Assembly: GCF_008806755.1 (NCBI RefSeq) | Contig: NZ_WAAU01000024.1 | Span: 62,001-126,000, forward strand | Source: Tenacibaculum aiptasiae | GTDB taxonomy: Bacteria; Bacteroidota; Bacteroidia; Flavobacteriales; Flavobacteriaceae | DNA length: 64,000 nt | Direction of reading: 5' to 3' | Part shown: positions 27,601 through 35,534 of the stretch, one piece after another | Position numbering within the stretch: the first letter of the stretch is position 1 | Layout: the number at the start of each line of letters is the position of its first letter | The notes under the pieces: model-generated | Databases searched by the model: none | Told to the model about the DNA's origin: nothing | The model's input: only the letters and a program-made list of their open reading frames with translations | Position numbers and translations under genes: made by a program

Positions 27601-28426
27601 ACAATATGTAACTTATAATGCTGTGAGTCCAATTCAAATAGCTCCAGCGCAAGGATTCTTTGTAGAAGCAAGTGGTTCTGGTAATGTTACTTTCTCTACA
27701 GCAAATCAAAGTCACCAAGGTTCTGATACCTTTATGAAACAAGCACCAAAGACTTCTTTTGAATTATTTGTTTCTGAAGGAAAAAATAAAAAATCTACTA
27801 AAGTGTTTTTTATAGATGGAAAAACAAAAGGATTTGACAATGGATATGACTCTAAAATGTATGGAGGAGTAAATCATAAATTTGCTGTATTTACAGAATT
27901 ATTAAATGATAATGAAGGAAAAAAGTTAGCTATTCAAACTTTACCTAATTCAAACATTGAAAAAATGGTTATTCCTGTAGGGCTTATTAGTGACGGAGAT
28001 AAAGAAATTACATTCTCTGTAAATTCACAAAATTTACCTTCTGATACTCAAATCTTTTTAGAGGATCGAATCAATAATAAATTTATCAATCTTTCTGAAG
28101 GAGAATATACAGTAAGCTTAACAAATGCTAGTAAAGGAATTGGACAATTTTATATCCATACTACTGCTCAAAAGTTAAACACGCCTAGTACTTCTCTTGA
28201 AAATGTAAGTATGTACAAATCAGATGTACAAGAAATTACTGTAACTGGTTTACGAGCTAAAGCTAATATTAAAGTATACTCTATACTTGGTAAAGAAATA
28301 GTTAATACAAACATTAATTCTAATGGAGTAAGCAGAATTACATTACCGTCTTTAGCTTCAGGAGTTTATATCATTAAACTAAACTCTGATTTAGGTAATA
28401 TGTCTAAGAAAATTATTTTAGAATAA
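24608..28426 (+). CDS. Large T9SS type A surface protein with tandem Ig-like repeats
   Basis: A 1272-residue secreted protein. Domains in order: a signal peptide (to about ANSQ, residue 27); an N-terminal beta domain (DAPGDIAFVAYHDAPDGFSF) that resembles openings of other T9SS proteins; a cadherin-like Asp/Asn-rich segment (about 230-390); four tandem Ig-like repeats of about 100 residues (about 393-795, each with TPSGA, NGVTVHAYAD and VPTIT); a C-terminal region beginning WTGVTSNAWNTASNWN; and a T9SS type A sorting domain at the end (VYSILGKEIV, then LASGVYIIKL, ending KKIILE). The last roughly 480 residues are homologous to the protein at 28762. A 55-residue peptide gene follows 21 bases later. 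Probable adhesin; ligand unknown. Confidence 0.88.
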   Translation: MKKTTTLSKKSIYFFFLLFCAFISANSQNNNGAIDAPGDIAFVAYHDAPDGFSFVLLDDCPNNTSIRFLDDEWNGTSFATPTGEGEVLWTNNTGNSIPKGTVITIQNADDNAPGIMVNIGTASEDESGFNTANIDELFAVTGTRSTPGTFLSFIGDTLGNTLTGTGLTNGVNALFITSEGRYTGSTVCNSTLGDCAAMINNLGNWAIGVNSYSFPADVVGNFTGSAIAASNTDPTISISNVVLAYTEGNTATQVDASGTVNDSDGDSDWDGGTLVAQITANAEAADEISISDTDGDGTAITISGINILANGTVVGTLSASGGIVTNGTILTITFNTNATNAIVQEVLQSLRYRNTSTTPGTSNRTITVTATDKNSGSANDTRTVSVSSVPTAAPVVTTPSGAITVNAATQTISGTHTKNGVTVHAYADANNDGTADNAVSLGSATVSGNTWSFSVNLTQDIANNFVVQANDSGDTSSDVDVPTITEDSTSPANPIVTTPSGALTINSATQTISGTLTENGVTVHAYADTNNDGTADNAVSLGSATVSGNAWSFSVNLTADTANNFVVQAEDSAGNTSSDVDVPTITEDSTSPANPIVTTPSGAITVNAATQTISGTLTENGVTVHAYADANNDGTADNTTSLGSATVSGNAWSLSVNLTADTANNFVVQAEDSAGNTSSNVDVPTITEDSTNPANPIVTTPSGAITINADTQTISGSHTENGVTVHAYMDANNDGTADNSVSLGSNTVSGNSWSFSVNLTQNSINNFVVQAEDDAGNTSSDIDIPTITETSAITWTGVTSNAWNTASNWNINSVPVATSDVTIPNGITNYPTISSSVTVNSINIASGASLIANASVTGTTTYSRNLATTNWYLVSAPVSGETQQDVIANHTFATGSGSNIGIGAFTNNGPTPWVYATNATTGPLVSGTGVSMKLAAAGDVSITGSLNTSNVSFPIATGSRNNFNLIGNPFTSFVSSSIFTNDNTGLLSEETVWLWDGSQYVTYNAVSPIQIAPAQGFFVEASGSGNVTFSTANQSHQGSDTFMKQAPKTSFELFVSEGKNKKSTKVFFIDGKTKGFDNGYDSKMYGGVNHKFAVFTELLNDNEGKKLAIQTLPNSNIEKMVIPVGLISDGDKEITFSVNSQNLPSDTQIFLEDRINNKFINLSEGEYTVSLTNASKGIGQFYIHTTAQKLNTPSTSLENVSMYKSDVQEITVTGLRAKANIKVYSILGKEIVNTNINSNGVSRITLPSLASGVYIIKLNSDLGNMSKKIILE
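25787..26995 (+). repeat. Four tandem repeats of about 300 bp inside the adhesin gene
   Basis: Unit starts at 25787, 26087, 26390 and 26693, giving periods of 300, 303 and 303 bases. Units two and three are the most alike. The first lacks one codon in the Asp-Ser-Gly-rich loop near its end. The in-phase period keeps the reading frame if copies are gained or lost by recombination. Confidence 0.85.
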
Positions 28427-28447
28427 AATCCCTTCACCTTTAAAATT

Positions 28448-28615
28448 ATGAAAGAACAAAACAAGAATACAGATAATATATCAAGAAAAGAAGCTTTAAA
28501 AAAAATAGGTAAGTATGGAAAATATACTGCTTTAACAGCTTTAGGAACTTATATGATATTAAACCCTCAAAAAGCGCAAGCTCAAAGCCCAGAAGATCCT
28601 GGTGATGGTTTTTAA
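28448..28615 (+). CDS. 55-residue peptide with Tat-like leader, copy 1
   Basis: Small gene from ATG 28448 to TAA 28615. The N-terminal part has a twin-arginine-like motif SRKEALKK (residues 12-19, Arg-Lys where the Tat consensus has Arg-Arg), a hydrophobic core TALTALGTYMIL (27-38) and an AQA signal-peptidase-like site (43-45); cleavage there would release QSPEDPGDGF. The start of the core also fits the leader of a modified peptide. A near-identical gene lies at 31763 after the next adhesin, and a PqqD/HPr-kinase-like protein and a nucleotidyltransferase follow it. Of eight base differences between the copies, seven are silent, showing selection on the peptide sequence. Function unknown; a secreted or modified peptide is inferred. 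Confidence 0.8.
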   Translation: MKEQNKNTDNISRKEALKKIGKYGKYTALTALGTYMILNPQKAQAQSPEDPGDGF

Positions 28616-28637
28616 TCGTAAAAAATAAATAATTTTA

Positions 28638-28670
28638 AAAAAGGCTTCAATATTGTATTGAAGCCTTTTT
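28638..28670 (+). terminator. Rho-independent terminator after peptide copy 1
   Basis: A 15-bp stem AAAAAGGCTTCAATA (28638-28652) pairs with 28656-28670 around TTG, ending in a T run. It shows that the adhesin and peptide form one transcription unit ending here. Confidence 0.9.
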
Positions 28671-28761
28671 CTTTAACAAATTGTTAACATTTAAAACAAC
28701 TTCTCATTCAAAACTATTTTTTTCATAACTTACTAATTATTAACCCCATAAAAACTATACA

Positions 28762-31740
28762 ATGGAAAAAAATTATTTTTTGTCCTTCTTCTTATTGCTT
28801 TCTTTTGTTACAATACAAAGTCAAGTAATTAATGATAACTTTGAAGACGGTGATATTACTGGATGGACAGAAGGCACGGCTTCTCATTGGGTAAACTCAA
28901 CTGATTCTCCCATAACCGGCACAAGGTCTTTAAAACATAATCTTTCTAGCACAACTAGTGAAAGTTATATTTATCATGATATCTCTTCCTTAGATTTAAC
29001 TACTCAAGACGTAACATGGCAATTTAATCTAAAAAACGGGAGTTGGGATCCATCTGGAGCTAACAGGTTTTGGGTATACTTAACAGCAAACGAAACAGAT
29101 TTAAATGGAAGTACAGTTGATGGATATGCTGTAGGTGTAAACTTTTCAGGTAGTACTGATTTAATATCTTTATGGAAGGTTACAGATGGAGCAGTTGATG
29201 GAACTGCAATTATTACATCTGATGTAAACTGGAATTCGAATAATACATATGGTATTAAAGTTACAAGAACAAATGCTGGTAGCTGGGAGTTATTAGTAGA
29301 TAGTGACGGAGGTTTTGATAACCTTGTTTCTAAAGGAACAAACACAAATACTGATTATACTTTTGATAATAATTTTGGGCTTAGCTTTGACTTCACTTCT
29401 ACTAGAGCAGGTTTTTTATGGATGGATGACGTATTAGTTGAAGGTACAGCTCCTTCAGGTAGCCCTGCAGTAAATTTTGATAACGCAACTAGTACTGAAA
29501 ACGAAACAGATGCTACTTTTAACACATCAATACCTGTTACTTTTAGTAATTATTCAGCTGATGTTACCATAAGTGTAACAGTAGATGCTAGTAGTACAGC
29601 AGTTGCCGCTGATTATACCTTAAACACTAGCTCTTTAACGTTTACAGGTAATGGAAGTCAAAACATTTCTTTAGACATTAATGACGATGCTGATTACTTA
29701 AGTGAGACTGTTGTTTTAAATATTGCTGTTACATCTGGAACAGCTGACATAACCACATCTCAACATACTGTTACTATAAACGATGATGATTTACCAATTG
29801 TGATTAATGAAATTCACGCTGATCCAGATTCTACAAATGGTGATGCTAATGGAGATGGAACTGCAAACACAAGTCAAGACGAGTTTGTTGAAATATACAA
29901 TATAAGTGGAGCTAGTTTAGATATTTCTGGATGGATTTTAGCAGATGGAGCTAGCGACAGACATACCTTCCCTAATGGAACTATTATTCCTGCAAATGAG
30001 GCTATTGTTGTTTTTGGTGGAGGTACTTTAGTTACTGTTCCTGGTTTAGTTCAACTGGCTAGTACAAATGCTTTAGGTCTAAATAACGGAGGTGACACCA
30101 TAATAATTAAAAACGATTCAGGAGTTACAGTTTTAACTGAAGTTTATGGTGCAGCAGGAAACAACCAGTCTATTGCTAGAAATGTTGATTTTACTGGTTC
30201 TTTTGTAGACCATTCTACAATTGTTAGCAATCCTGTTTTATTTTCTCCAGGTAGAGATAATACAGATAATACCTCTTTTGCATCTACTATTAAATGGATA
30301 GGAGCTACCGACAATAACTGGAGCACTACAACGAACTGGTTAGGTGGATCCCTTCCTTCTAGTAGTGCAGATGTAGTTATTCCAGCTGGATTAGCCAACT
30401 ACCCTACGGTTTCTTCAGCTACTACTGTTAATTCTATTTTAATAGAATCTGGAGCTTCTTTAATAGCTAATGCAGCATTTACAGGAAACGCTACTTACAA
30501 AAGAAATTTACCAACTACAAACTGGTATTTAGTTGCATCGCCAGTTTCAGGAGAAAGCGTTCAAGATTTAAGAACTAATAATACTTTTGCTAATGGTTCA
30601 GGTGGAGGAAGAATAGGAATTGCTCCTTATAAAAACGATGGAACTGCTTGGAATTATTATACAAATGCTTCAACAGGTACTATTCCTTCCGGAGAAGGTT
30701 TATCTGTTAAACTAGCTGCTTCTGGTAATATCAACTTTACAGGAGCTATTAATTCAAATAATATTAATTACGGAATTACTCAAGCAACCAACAATTTTAA
30801 CTTAGTTGGAAATCCTTTTACTTCTTATGTTAATTTAGGTACCTTTTTTACTGATAATGCAGGTAATTTATCTGAACAAACAGTTTGGATGTGGAATGAA
30901 AACACTAGTAGTTATGACATAAGAATGTCAGGAACACACGGTAGTTTTCAAGTAGCCCCTGGTCAAGCTTTCTTTATTAGTGCAGGCTCTAACACCAATG
31001 TAACCTTTAATACAGCTAATCAAAGTCATCAAACAACTGATACATTTCAAAAAAGTTCAAGAACTGAGATATCTATAATAGCAAGTCAAGGAAAGTCTTC
31101 TAAATCAACTAACATATACTATATCAACGGAACTTCTAAAGGATTTGATAATGGTTATGATGGTACAATATTTGGCGGAGTTTCATCTAAATTCACATTA
31201 TACTCTCAATTAGTTAGTAACAATGATGGAAGAAACCTAGCTATACAATCTTTACCTTTAAGTGACATACAAAAAACAGTTGTTCCTTTAGGGCTTAAAG
31301 CTGGCTCTGGGAAAGAAATAGAGTTTTCAATTAATACTAAAAACTTACCTAATGGTGTAAAAGTATTTTTGGAAGATCGAATTGACAATAAATTCATCAA
31401 TCTATCAGAAAATAATTACAAAGTTACTTTAAACAAAAATCTGGATGGTATTGGTAGATTTTATATACACACTACTGCTTTAAAAACTGTAGCTGAAAAT
31501 AGTGCTATTGAAAACGTTAGTATATACAGATCAAATACTAACACAATAACCATTACTGGCTTACAAACCAAAGACGCCTCTTTAAATATTTATTCTATTT
31601 TAGGGAAGAAAGTTTTTCAAAAAACATTTTTATCTAACGGAATATCTTCAATCACAATTCCTTCTTTAGCTAAGGGAATTTACATTTTTGAAATTAACTC
31701 AGAAATAGGAAAAACTAACAAGAAAATCATTTTAGAATAA
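28762..31740 (+). CDS. Large T9SS type A surface protein with lamin-tail domain
   Basis: A 992-residue secreted protein. In order: signal peptide (to about TIQSQ, residue 21); a laminin-G/jelly-roll-like domain (NFEDGDITGWTEG onward, to about 230) such as carbohydrate-binding lectin-like modules; a Calx-beta-like domain (about 235-345, ending TVTINDDD); a lamin-tail domain (VINEIHADPD, EFVEIYN, GWILADG; about 348-470); the shared C-terminal region starting WIGATDNNWSTTTNWLGG; and a T9SS type A sorting domain ending KKIILE. Its C-terminal half is homologous to that of the protein at 24608 while the N-terminal domains are different. A peptide gene follows after 22 bases, as with its paralogue. 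Confidence 0.88.
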   Translation: MEKNYFLSFFLLLSFVTIQSQVINDNFEDGDITGWTEGTASHWVNSTDSPITGTRSLKHNLSSTTSESYIYHDISSLDLTTQDVTWQFNLKNGSWDPSGANRFWVYLTANETDLNGSTVDGYAVGVNFSGSTDLISLWKVTDGAVDGTAIITSDVNWNSNNTYGIKVTRTNAGSWELLVDSDGGFDNLVSKGTNTNTDYTFDNNFGLSFDFTSTRAGFLWMDDVLVEGTAPSGSPAVNFDNATSTENETDATFNTSIPVTFSNYSADVTISVTVDASSTAVAADYTLNTSSLTFTGNGSQNISLDINDDADYLSETVVLNIAVTSGTADITTSQHTVTINDDDLPIVINEIHADPDSTNGDANGDGTANTSQDEFVEIYNISGASLDISGWILADGASDRHTFPNGTIIPANEAIVVFGGGTLVTVPGLVQLASTNALGLNNGGDTIIIKNDSGVTVLTEVYGAAGNNQSIARNVDFTGSFVDHSTIVSNPVLFSPGRDNTDNTSFASTIKWIGATDNNWSTTTNWLGGSLPSSSADVVIPAGLANYPTVSSATTVNSILIESGASLIANAAFTGNATYKRNLPTTNWYLVASPVSGESVQDLRTNNTFANGSGGGRIGIAPYKNDGTAWNYYTNASTGTIPSGEGLSVKLAASGNINFTGAINSNNINYGITQATNNFNLVGNPFTSYVNLGTFFTDNAGNLSEQTVWMWNENTSSYDIRMSGTHGSFQVAPGQAFFISAGSNTNVTFNTANQSHQTTDTFQKSSRTEISIIASQGKSSKSTNIYYINGTSKGFDNGYDGTIFGGVSSKFTLYSQLVSNNDGRNLAIQSLPLSDIQKTVVPLGLKAGSGKEIEFSINTKNLPNGVKVFLEDRIDNKFINLSENNYKVTLNKNLDGIGRFYIHTTALKTVAENSAIENVSIYRSNTNTITITGLQTKDASLNIYSILGKKVFQKTFLSNGISSITIPSLAKGIYIFEINSEIGKTNKKIILE

Positions 31741-31762
31741 ACCCCGTCTAATTTTTGAGATT

Positions 31763-31930
31763 ATGAAAGAACAAAACAAGAATACAAATAATATATCAAG
31801 AAAAGAAGCATTAAAAAAAATAGGTAAGTATGGAAAATATACTGCTTTAACCGCTTTAGGAACTTATATGATATTGAATCCTCAAAAAGCCCAAGCTCAG
31901 AGTCCAGAAGATCCTGGTGATGGTTTTTAA
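31763..31930 (+). CDS. 55-residue peptide with Tat-like leader, copy 2
   Basis: Second copy of the gene at 28448. The product differs at one position only (Asn9 where copy 1 has Asp9) and keeps the SRKEALKK motif, the hydrophobic core, AQA and the DPGDGF end. It lies 22 bases after the second adhesin gene and is closed by its own terminator, so each adhesin-peptide pair is one module. The kinase-like gene begins 63 bases further on. Too short to be found by ordinary gene callers in many genomes; supported here by duplication with silent changes. Confidence 0.8.
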   Translation: MKEQNKNTNNISRKEALKKIGKYGKYTALTALGTYMILNPQKAQAQSPEDPGDGF

Positions 31931-31950
31931 AATCAATAACATTTTTAATA

Positions 31951-31979
31951 ATAAAACCCTGATATAATCAGGGTTTTAT
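31951..31979 (+). terminator. Rho-independent terminator after peptide copy 2
   Basis: ATAAAACCCTGAT (31951-31963) pairs with ATCAGGGTTTTAT (31967-31979). The T-rich flank runs directly into the promoter element of the next gene. Confidence 0.85.
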
Positions 31980-31987
31980 TATTTTTA
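31980..31987 (+). promoter_or_regulatory. Near-consensus -7 element of kinase-like gene
   Basis: TATTTTTA, as in front of rarA, ends six bases before the ATG at 31994. It predicts a nearly leaderless mRNA separate from that of the peptide gene. No -33 element is recognised. Confidence 0.4.
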
Positions 31988-31993
31988 CAATAC

Positions 31994-33103
31994 ATGATTA
32001 TACATAAAAAAATAGACAACAAATCGATAGTTTGGTTTCAAGACAACAATGAATATATTGTTGTTGAACCTTTAGTTGCTGAAATTTTAACTTTATTAGA
32101 CAATAAGGTTGATAAAACTCAAATTATTACCAACATATTTAATTCTATAAATATTCCTTATCAACAAGCAGAAAATTTAGTTTCTGATATTCAAAACTTA
32201 TTAAAAACGAATACAGAAGAAATTAAAAATATTGAAGATATAGAAATACCTAAATCGTTCAACTTTCAAAAATATTATCTAATAAACGACATCGTAATTC
32301 AAGTTGATTATTTGTCAGATTTTGAAATTTCATTAGTTCATCCAAAATTTGCTCATTTAGAGACTCAAACTCAACAAAAAGCTAAATATCACTATAAAGT
32401 ATATAGTAATGAAGATTATATTAGCTTTACTATTAATAATGAAATAATTAATACTTGGAATCTAAATGAAGTTCATTATTTTCAAGGAAAATTCTCCATG
32501 AAAATAGTAGAACATATTCATAAAAAAATTGAAAATGAATGGTTAGGTGTATTTCATGCTTCAGCAATTAGTAATGGTAAAGAATCTATGTTATTTTTAG
32601 GTGATTCTGGAAATGGAAAAAGCACTTCTTTAGCCCTATTACAAGCAAATGGTTTTACCTGTTTGGCAGATGACTTTGTTCCTGTTGACTCAGAAAAACA
32701 AGAAGTATATAGTTTCCCTTCTGCTATTTCTATAAAAAAGAACAGTTTAGAAACTCTGTTTCCTATTTATCCAGAATTAAAAACATCTGCTGAATATCAT
32801 TTCAAGAGGTTAAATAAAATCGTGCGTTATTTACCTCCTAATAATTCAAATTACACTGCCCATTTACCTTGTAAAGCTTTAATCTTCATAAAATATGAAC
32901 AGAACAGTAATTTAATTTTAAAAGAAATATCTAAAATCGATGCTTTTGAGCAATTAGTACCAGATTCTTGGTTGTCTCCTGTTACTGAAAATGCAGAGAT
33001 CTTTTTAAAATGGTTTTCTAAACTCCCTTGCTATCAGCTTACGTATTCTGACAATAACAAAATGATAAAAACGATTTCTAAAATCTTTAACAATGACTTA
33101 TAA
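31994..33103 (+). CDS. PqqD-like / HPr-kinase-like protein
   Basis: A 369-residue cytoplasmic protein with two parts. Residues about 1-75 look like a PqqD-type winged-helix domain (WFQDNNEYIVVEPLVAEIL, helix pattern up to LVSDIQNLL), the fold that grips leader peptides in many modified-peptide systems. Residues about 170-330 resemble HPr kinase/PEP-carboxykinase-like P-loop proteins: GVFHASAISNGKE, Walker A GDSGNGKSTS (about 203-212), then CLADDFVPVD with the paired aspartates. Similar kinases in lasso-peptide clusters phosphorylate precursor peptides. It overlaps the nucleotidyltransferase by 11 bases and follows the peptide gene; the peptide is therefore the natural candidate substrate. No lasso cyclase or protease gene is present. 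Confidence 0.75.
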   Translation: MIIHKKIDNKSIVWFQDNNEYIVVEPLVAEILTLLDNKVDKTQIITNIFNSINIPYQQAENLVSDIQNLLKTNTEEIKNIEDIEIPKSFNFQKYYLINDIVIQVDYLSDFEISLVHPKFAHLETQTQQKAKYHYKVYSNEDYISFTINNEIINTWNLNEVHYFQGKFSMKIVEHIHKKIENEWLGVFHASAISNGKESMLFLGDSGNGKSTSLALLQANGFTCLADDFVPVDSEKQEVYSFPSAISIKKNSLETLFPIYPELKTSAEYHFKRLNKIVRYLPPNNSNYTAHLPCKALIFIKYEQNSNLILKEISKIDAFEQLVPDSWLSPVTENAEIFLKWFSKLPCYQLTYSDNNKMIKTISKIFNNDL

Positions 33104-34190
33104 AGAAACATTATTTTTTGTTGGAAAGTGTCTAACAATTACACATGAGACTAAGAACAAAGAGATTATTGAGAAAGAATTAAAATCAGGAAATATTGAT
33201 TGGGACAATGTAGTAAAACTAAGCACGTTACATTATGTATTCCCAGCCTTATACTGCAATTTAAAACGTGCTAATTTTCTTCATTATTTACCAAACGACT
33301 TGGTAGAATATATGAAACATATTACTGATTTAAACCGAGAACGAAATCAACAAATAATAGAACAAGCTAAGGAAATAAATGAATTGTTATTAGAGAATAA
33401 TATTACTCCTATTTTTCTGAAAGGTACAGGAAACTTACTAGAAGGTTTATATGAAGATATTGCAGAAAGAATGGTGGGAGATATTGATTTTATTTTTTCT
33501 AAAAATGATTATCCAAACGCCATTAAAGTATTAACTAAAAACAACTATAGTAAGGTTCATCAAACAACTTACGATTTTCCTTCTTTCAAACACTATCCTA
33601 GAATACAAAAGAAAGACAAAACAGCTGCCATTGAAATTCATAAAGAAATTTTACTTGAAAAATATGCTGATGAATTTAATTATGATATCATAAAAAATGA
33701 CACGCTATTATTTAATAATATTAATGTGATGAGTTATGAAAATCAACTCTCATTATCGATTATAGCTAAACAAATAAATGATAGTGGATTCTATTTTAAA
33801 AATATTGCTTTAAGAAATGCTTATGATGTTTTTTTATTATCTAAAAAAACTAATGCAAAAAATACATTTAATAGATTTGAAAAATTAAAACATCCTTTAA
33901 ACTGTTTTCTTGCAACTTGTTTTATTGTATTTGGTGAAGTTGATTCTTTAAAGTTTACTCAAACACCTGAAACAAAATCTTATATTTCTTTTTTTAAAAA
34001 AATGTTAATTAATGATCCTTTCAGAAAAAAGCATTTGAATAGAACTGCTAAAAAACTTTTTATAAAAAAAAGAATAACCATTCTATTCAAAACATTTTAT
34101 AATTCAGAAATGAGAACGTGGTTTTTTAAAAGAATAACAGACAAACAATGGTATAAAGAAAAAGCTATTCAATTAGGTTTAAGAAATTAG
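33093..34190 (+). CDS. Nucleotidyltransferase family protein (NTP_transf_5-like)
   Basis: A 365-residue cytoplasmic protein. Nucleotidyltransferase-fold features are ITPIFLKGTGNLL (Lys about 110) and MVGDIDFIF with Asp130 and Asp132 as the metal-binding pair, then ALRNAYDVFLL. These uncharacterised nucleotidyltransferases are often found in lasso and other RiPP clusters next to HPr-kinase-like proteins. The start overlaps the preceding gene by 11 bases, showing tight coupling. The 3' end overlaps the convergent mpl gene by 12 bases. The C-terminal region is Lys/Arg-rich (KKHLNRTAKKLFIKKR). Transfer of a nucleotide or sugar phosphate to the peptide is possible; no substrate is known. Confidence 0.78.
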   Translation: MTYKETLFFVGKCLTITHETKNKEIIEKELKSGNIDWDNVVKLSTLHYVFPALYCNLKRANFLHYLPNDLVEYMKHITDLNRERNQQIIEQAKEINELLLENNITPIFLKGTGNLLEGLYEDIAERMVGDIDFIFSKNDYPNAIKVLTKNNYSKVHQTTYDFPSFKHYPRIQKKDKTAAIEIHKEILLEKYADEFNYDIIKNDTLLFNNINVMSYENQLSLSIIAKQINDSGFYFKNIALRNAYDVFLLSKKTNAKNTFNRFEKLKHPLNCFLATCFIVFGEVDSLKFTQTPETKSYISFFKKMLINDPFRKKHLNRTAKKLFIKKRITILFKTFYNSEMRTWFFKRITDKQWYKEKAIQLGLRN

Positions 34191-35534
34191 TTCCTCAACC
34201 TCTTCAAAATTCAATCCTCCATAATTACCTGAACTCATTAAAAGTACAGCTGTATTTTCTATATTTTGTTTAAATAAAAATTCTTTAAATTCTTGTGGAT
34301 TTGTATAAATGATTAAATCATCACGTTCAAAAGCTTTAGCTATTTGCATCTCAGTAACCTCTTCTAACTGTTTAATTTTTACAGCATGAGGCGAATAAAA
34401 AACAACTGCTTTATCAGCATTATCCAGTGCTCCTTTATATTCAGCTAAAAACTCAGCATTTAAGCTACTGTATGTATGCAATTCTAAACAAGCCAATAGA
34501 GTTCTATCTTTATATTGATTTTTAACAGCGGTTGTAGTTGCTTGTACTTTACTTGGACTATGAGCAAAGTCCTTAAAAATTACAGTAGAATTATTTTCTG
34601 CTATTTTCTCTAAACGTTTACTTGCTCCCTTAAAACTCTCAATAGCTTCATAAAACTCATCTTCCTCTATCCCCATATGCTGACAAATCCATTTTGCTCC
34701 AGCTATATTTTGCAAATTATGTTCTCCAAAAACTTCTAAAGGTAAATCACCTTCTTCAGTTTCTATAAACGTAGTTCCATTCTCAATAAAATATGAAGGT
34801 GTTTTATATGAATATTTTTTTATTGGATGTTCACTTTCCTCTACTACCCTTTTTACATTTTCATCTTCTTCATTATACACCATAATTCCTCCATTGGTAA
34901 GAGAATTGGTGAAAATTGAAAACTGCTCAACATAATTTTCAAAAGTTGGAAACACGTTTATATGATCCCAAGCTATACCACTTAACAAAGCTATATTTGG
35001 TTTATACAAATGAAACTTTGGACGCATATCAATTGGCGAACTTAAGTACTCATCACCTTCTAAAACGATAAACTCGTTCTCTTCAGTAAGCTTCACCATG
35101 GTATCAAATCCATCTAACTGAGCCCCTACCATATAATCTACTTCCCTATCGTGATAATTTAACACATGCAAAATCATTGAAGTAATGGTTGTTTTTCCAT
35201 GAGAACCTCCAATAACAACTCTGGTTTTATTCTTTGATTGCTCATATAAAAATTCAGGATATGAATATATTTTAACTCCTAATTCTTGAGCTTTTAACAA
35301 TTCTGGATTATCTTTCTTAGCATGCATCCCTAAAATTATAGCATCTAAGTCTGTAGAAATTTTTTCAGGAAACCATCCAAATTCTTCTGGTAACAAACCT
35401 TTCTTTTCTAAACGCGACTTAGACGGATCATGAATAGTATCATCACTACCTGTTACTTGATATCCTTTTTGTTGTAACGCTATTGCTAAATTATGCATAG
35501 CACTTCCTCCTATAGCTATAAAATGTATATTCAT
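34179..35534 (-). CDS. mpl: Murein peptide ligase Mpl
   Basis: A 451-residue Mur-ligase-family enzyme that joins recycled tripeptide L-Ala-D-Glu-mDAP to UDP-N-acetylmuramic acid in peptidoglycan recycling. Signature regions: IHFIAIGGSAMHNLAIAL at the N-terminus (MurC/Mpl Rossmann domain), ATP-binding GGSHGKTTITSMILH (about residues 108-122), VLEGDEYLSSPIDMRPKF, LLSGIAWDHINVFPT and the C-terminal domain with FKDFAHSPSKVQAT. GGSHGKTT and SSPIDMRPKF distinguish Mpl from MurC. It converges on the nucleotidyltransferase gene with a 12-base overlap of coding sequence. A TATCTTTA element lies on this strand at 35556-35563. Confidence 0.93.
   Translation of the reverse strand: MNIHFIAIGGSAMHNLAIALQQKGYQVTGSDDTIHDPSKSRLEKKGLLPEEFGWFPEKISTDLDAIILGMHAKKDNPELLKAQELGVKIYSYPEFLYEQSKNKTRVVIGGSHGKTTITSMILHVLNYHDREVDYMVGAQLDGFDTMVKLTEENEFIVLEGDEYLSSPIDMRPKFHLYKPNIALLSGIAWDHINVFPTFENYVEQFSIFTNSLTNGGIMVYNEEDENVKRVVEESEHPIKKYSYKTPSYFIENGTTFIETEEGDLPLEVFGEHNLQNIAGAKWICQHMGIEEDEFYEAIESFKGASKRLEKIAENNSTVIFKDFAHSPSKVQATTTAVKNQYKDRTLLACLELHTYSSLNAEFLAEYKGALDNADKAVVFYSPHAVKIKQLEEVTEMQIAKAFERDDLIIYTNPQEFKEFLFKQNIENTAVLLMSSGNYGGLNFEEVEELIS

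Noticed and set aside
31994..34190. Complete lasso-peptide biosynthesis cluster
   Set aside because: Kinase-like and nucleotidyltransferase proteins are present, but no asparagine-synthetase-like cyclase and no transglutaminase-like B2 protease is next to them; the exported transglutaminase-like proteins at 60547-62495 are far away and carry signal peptides.
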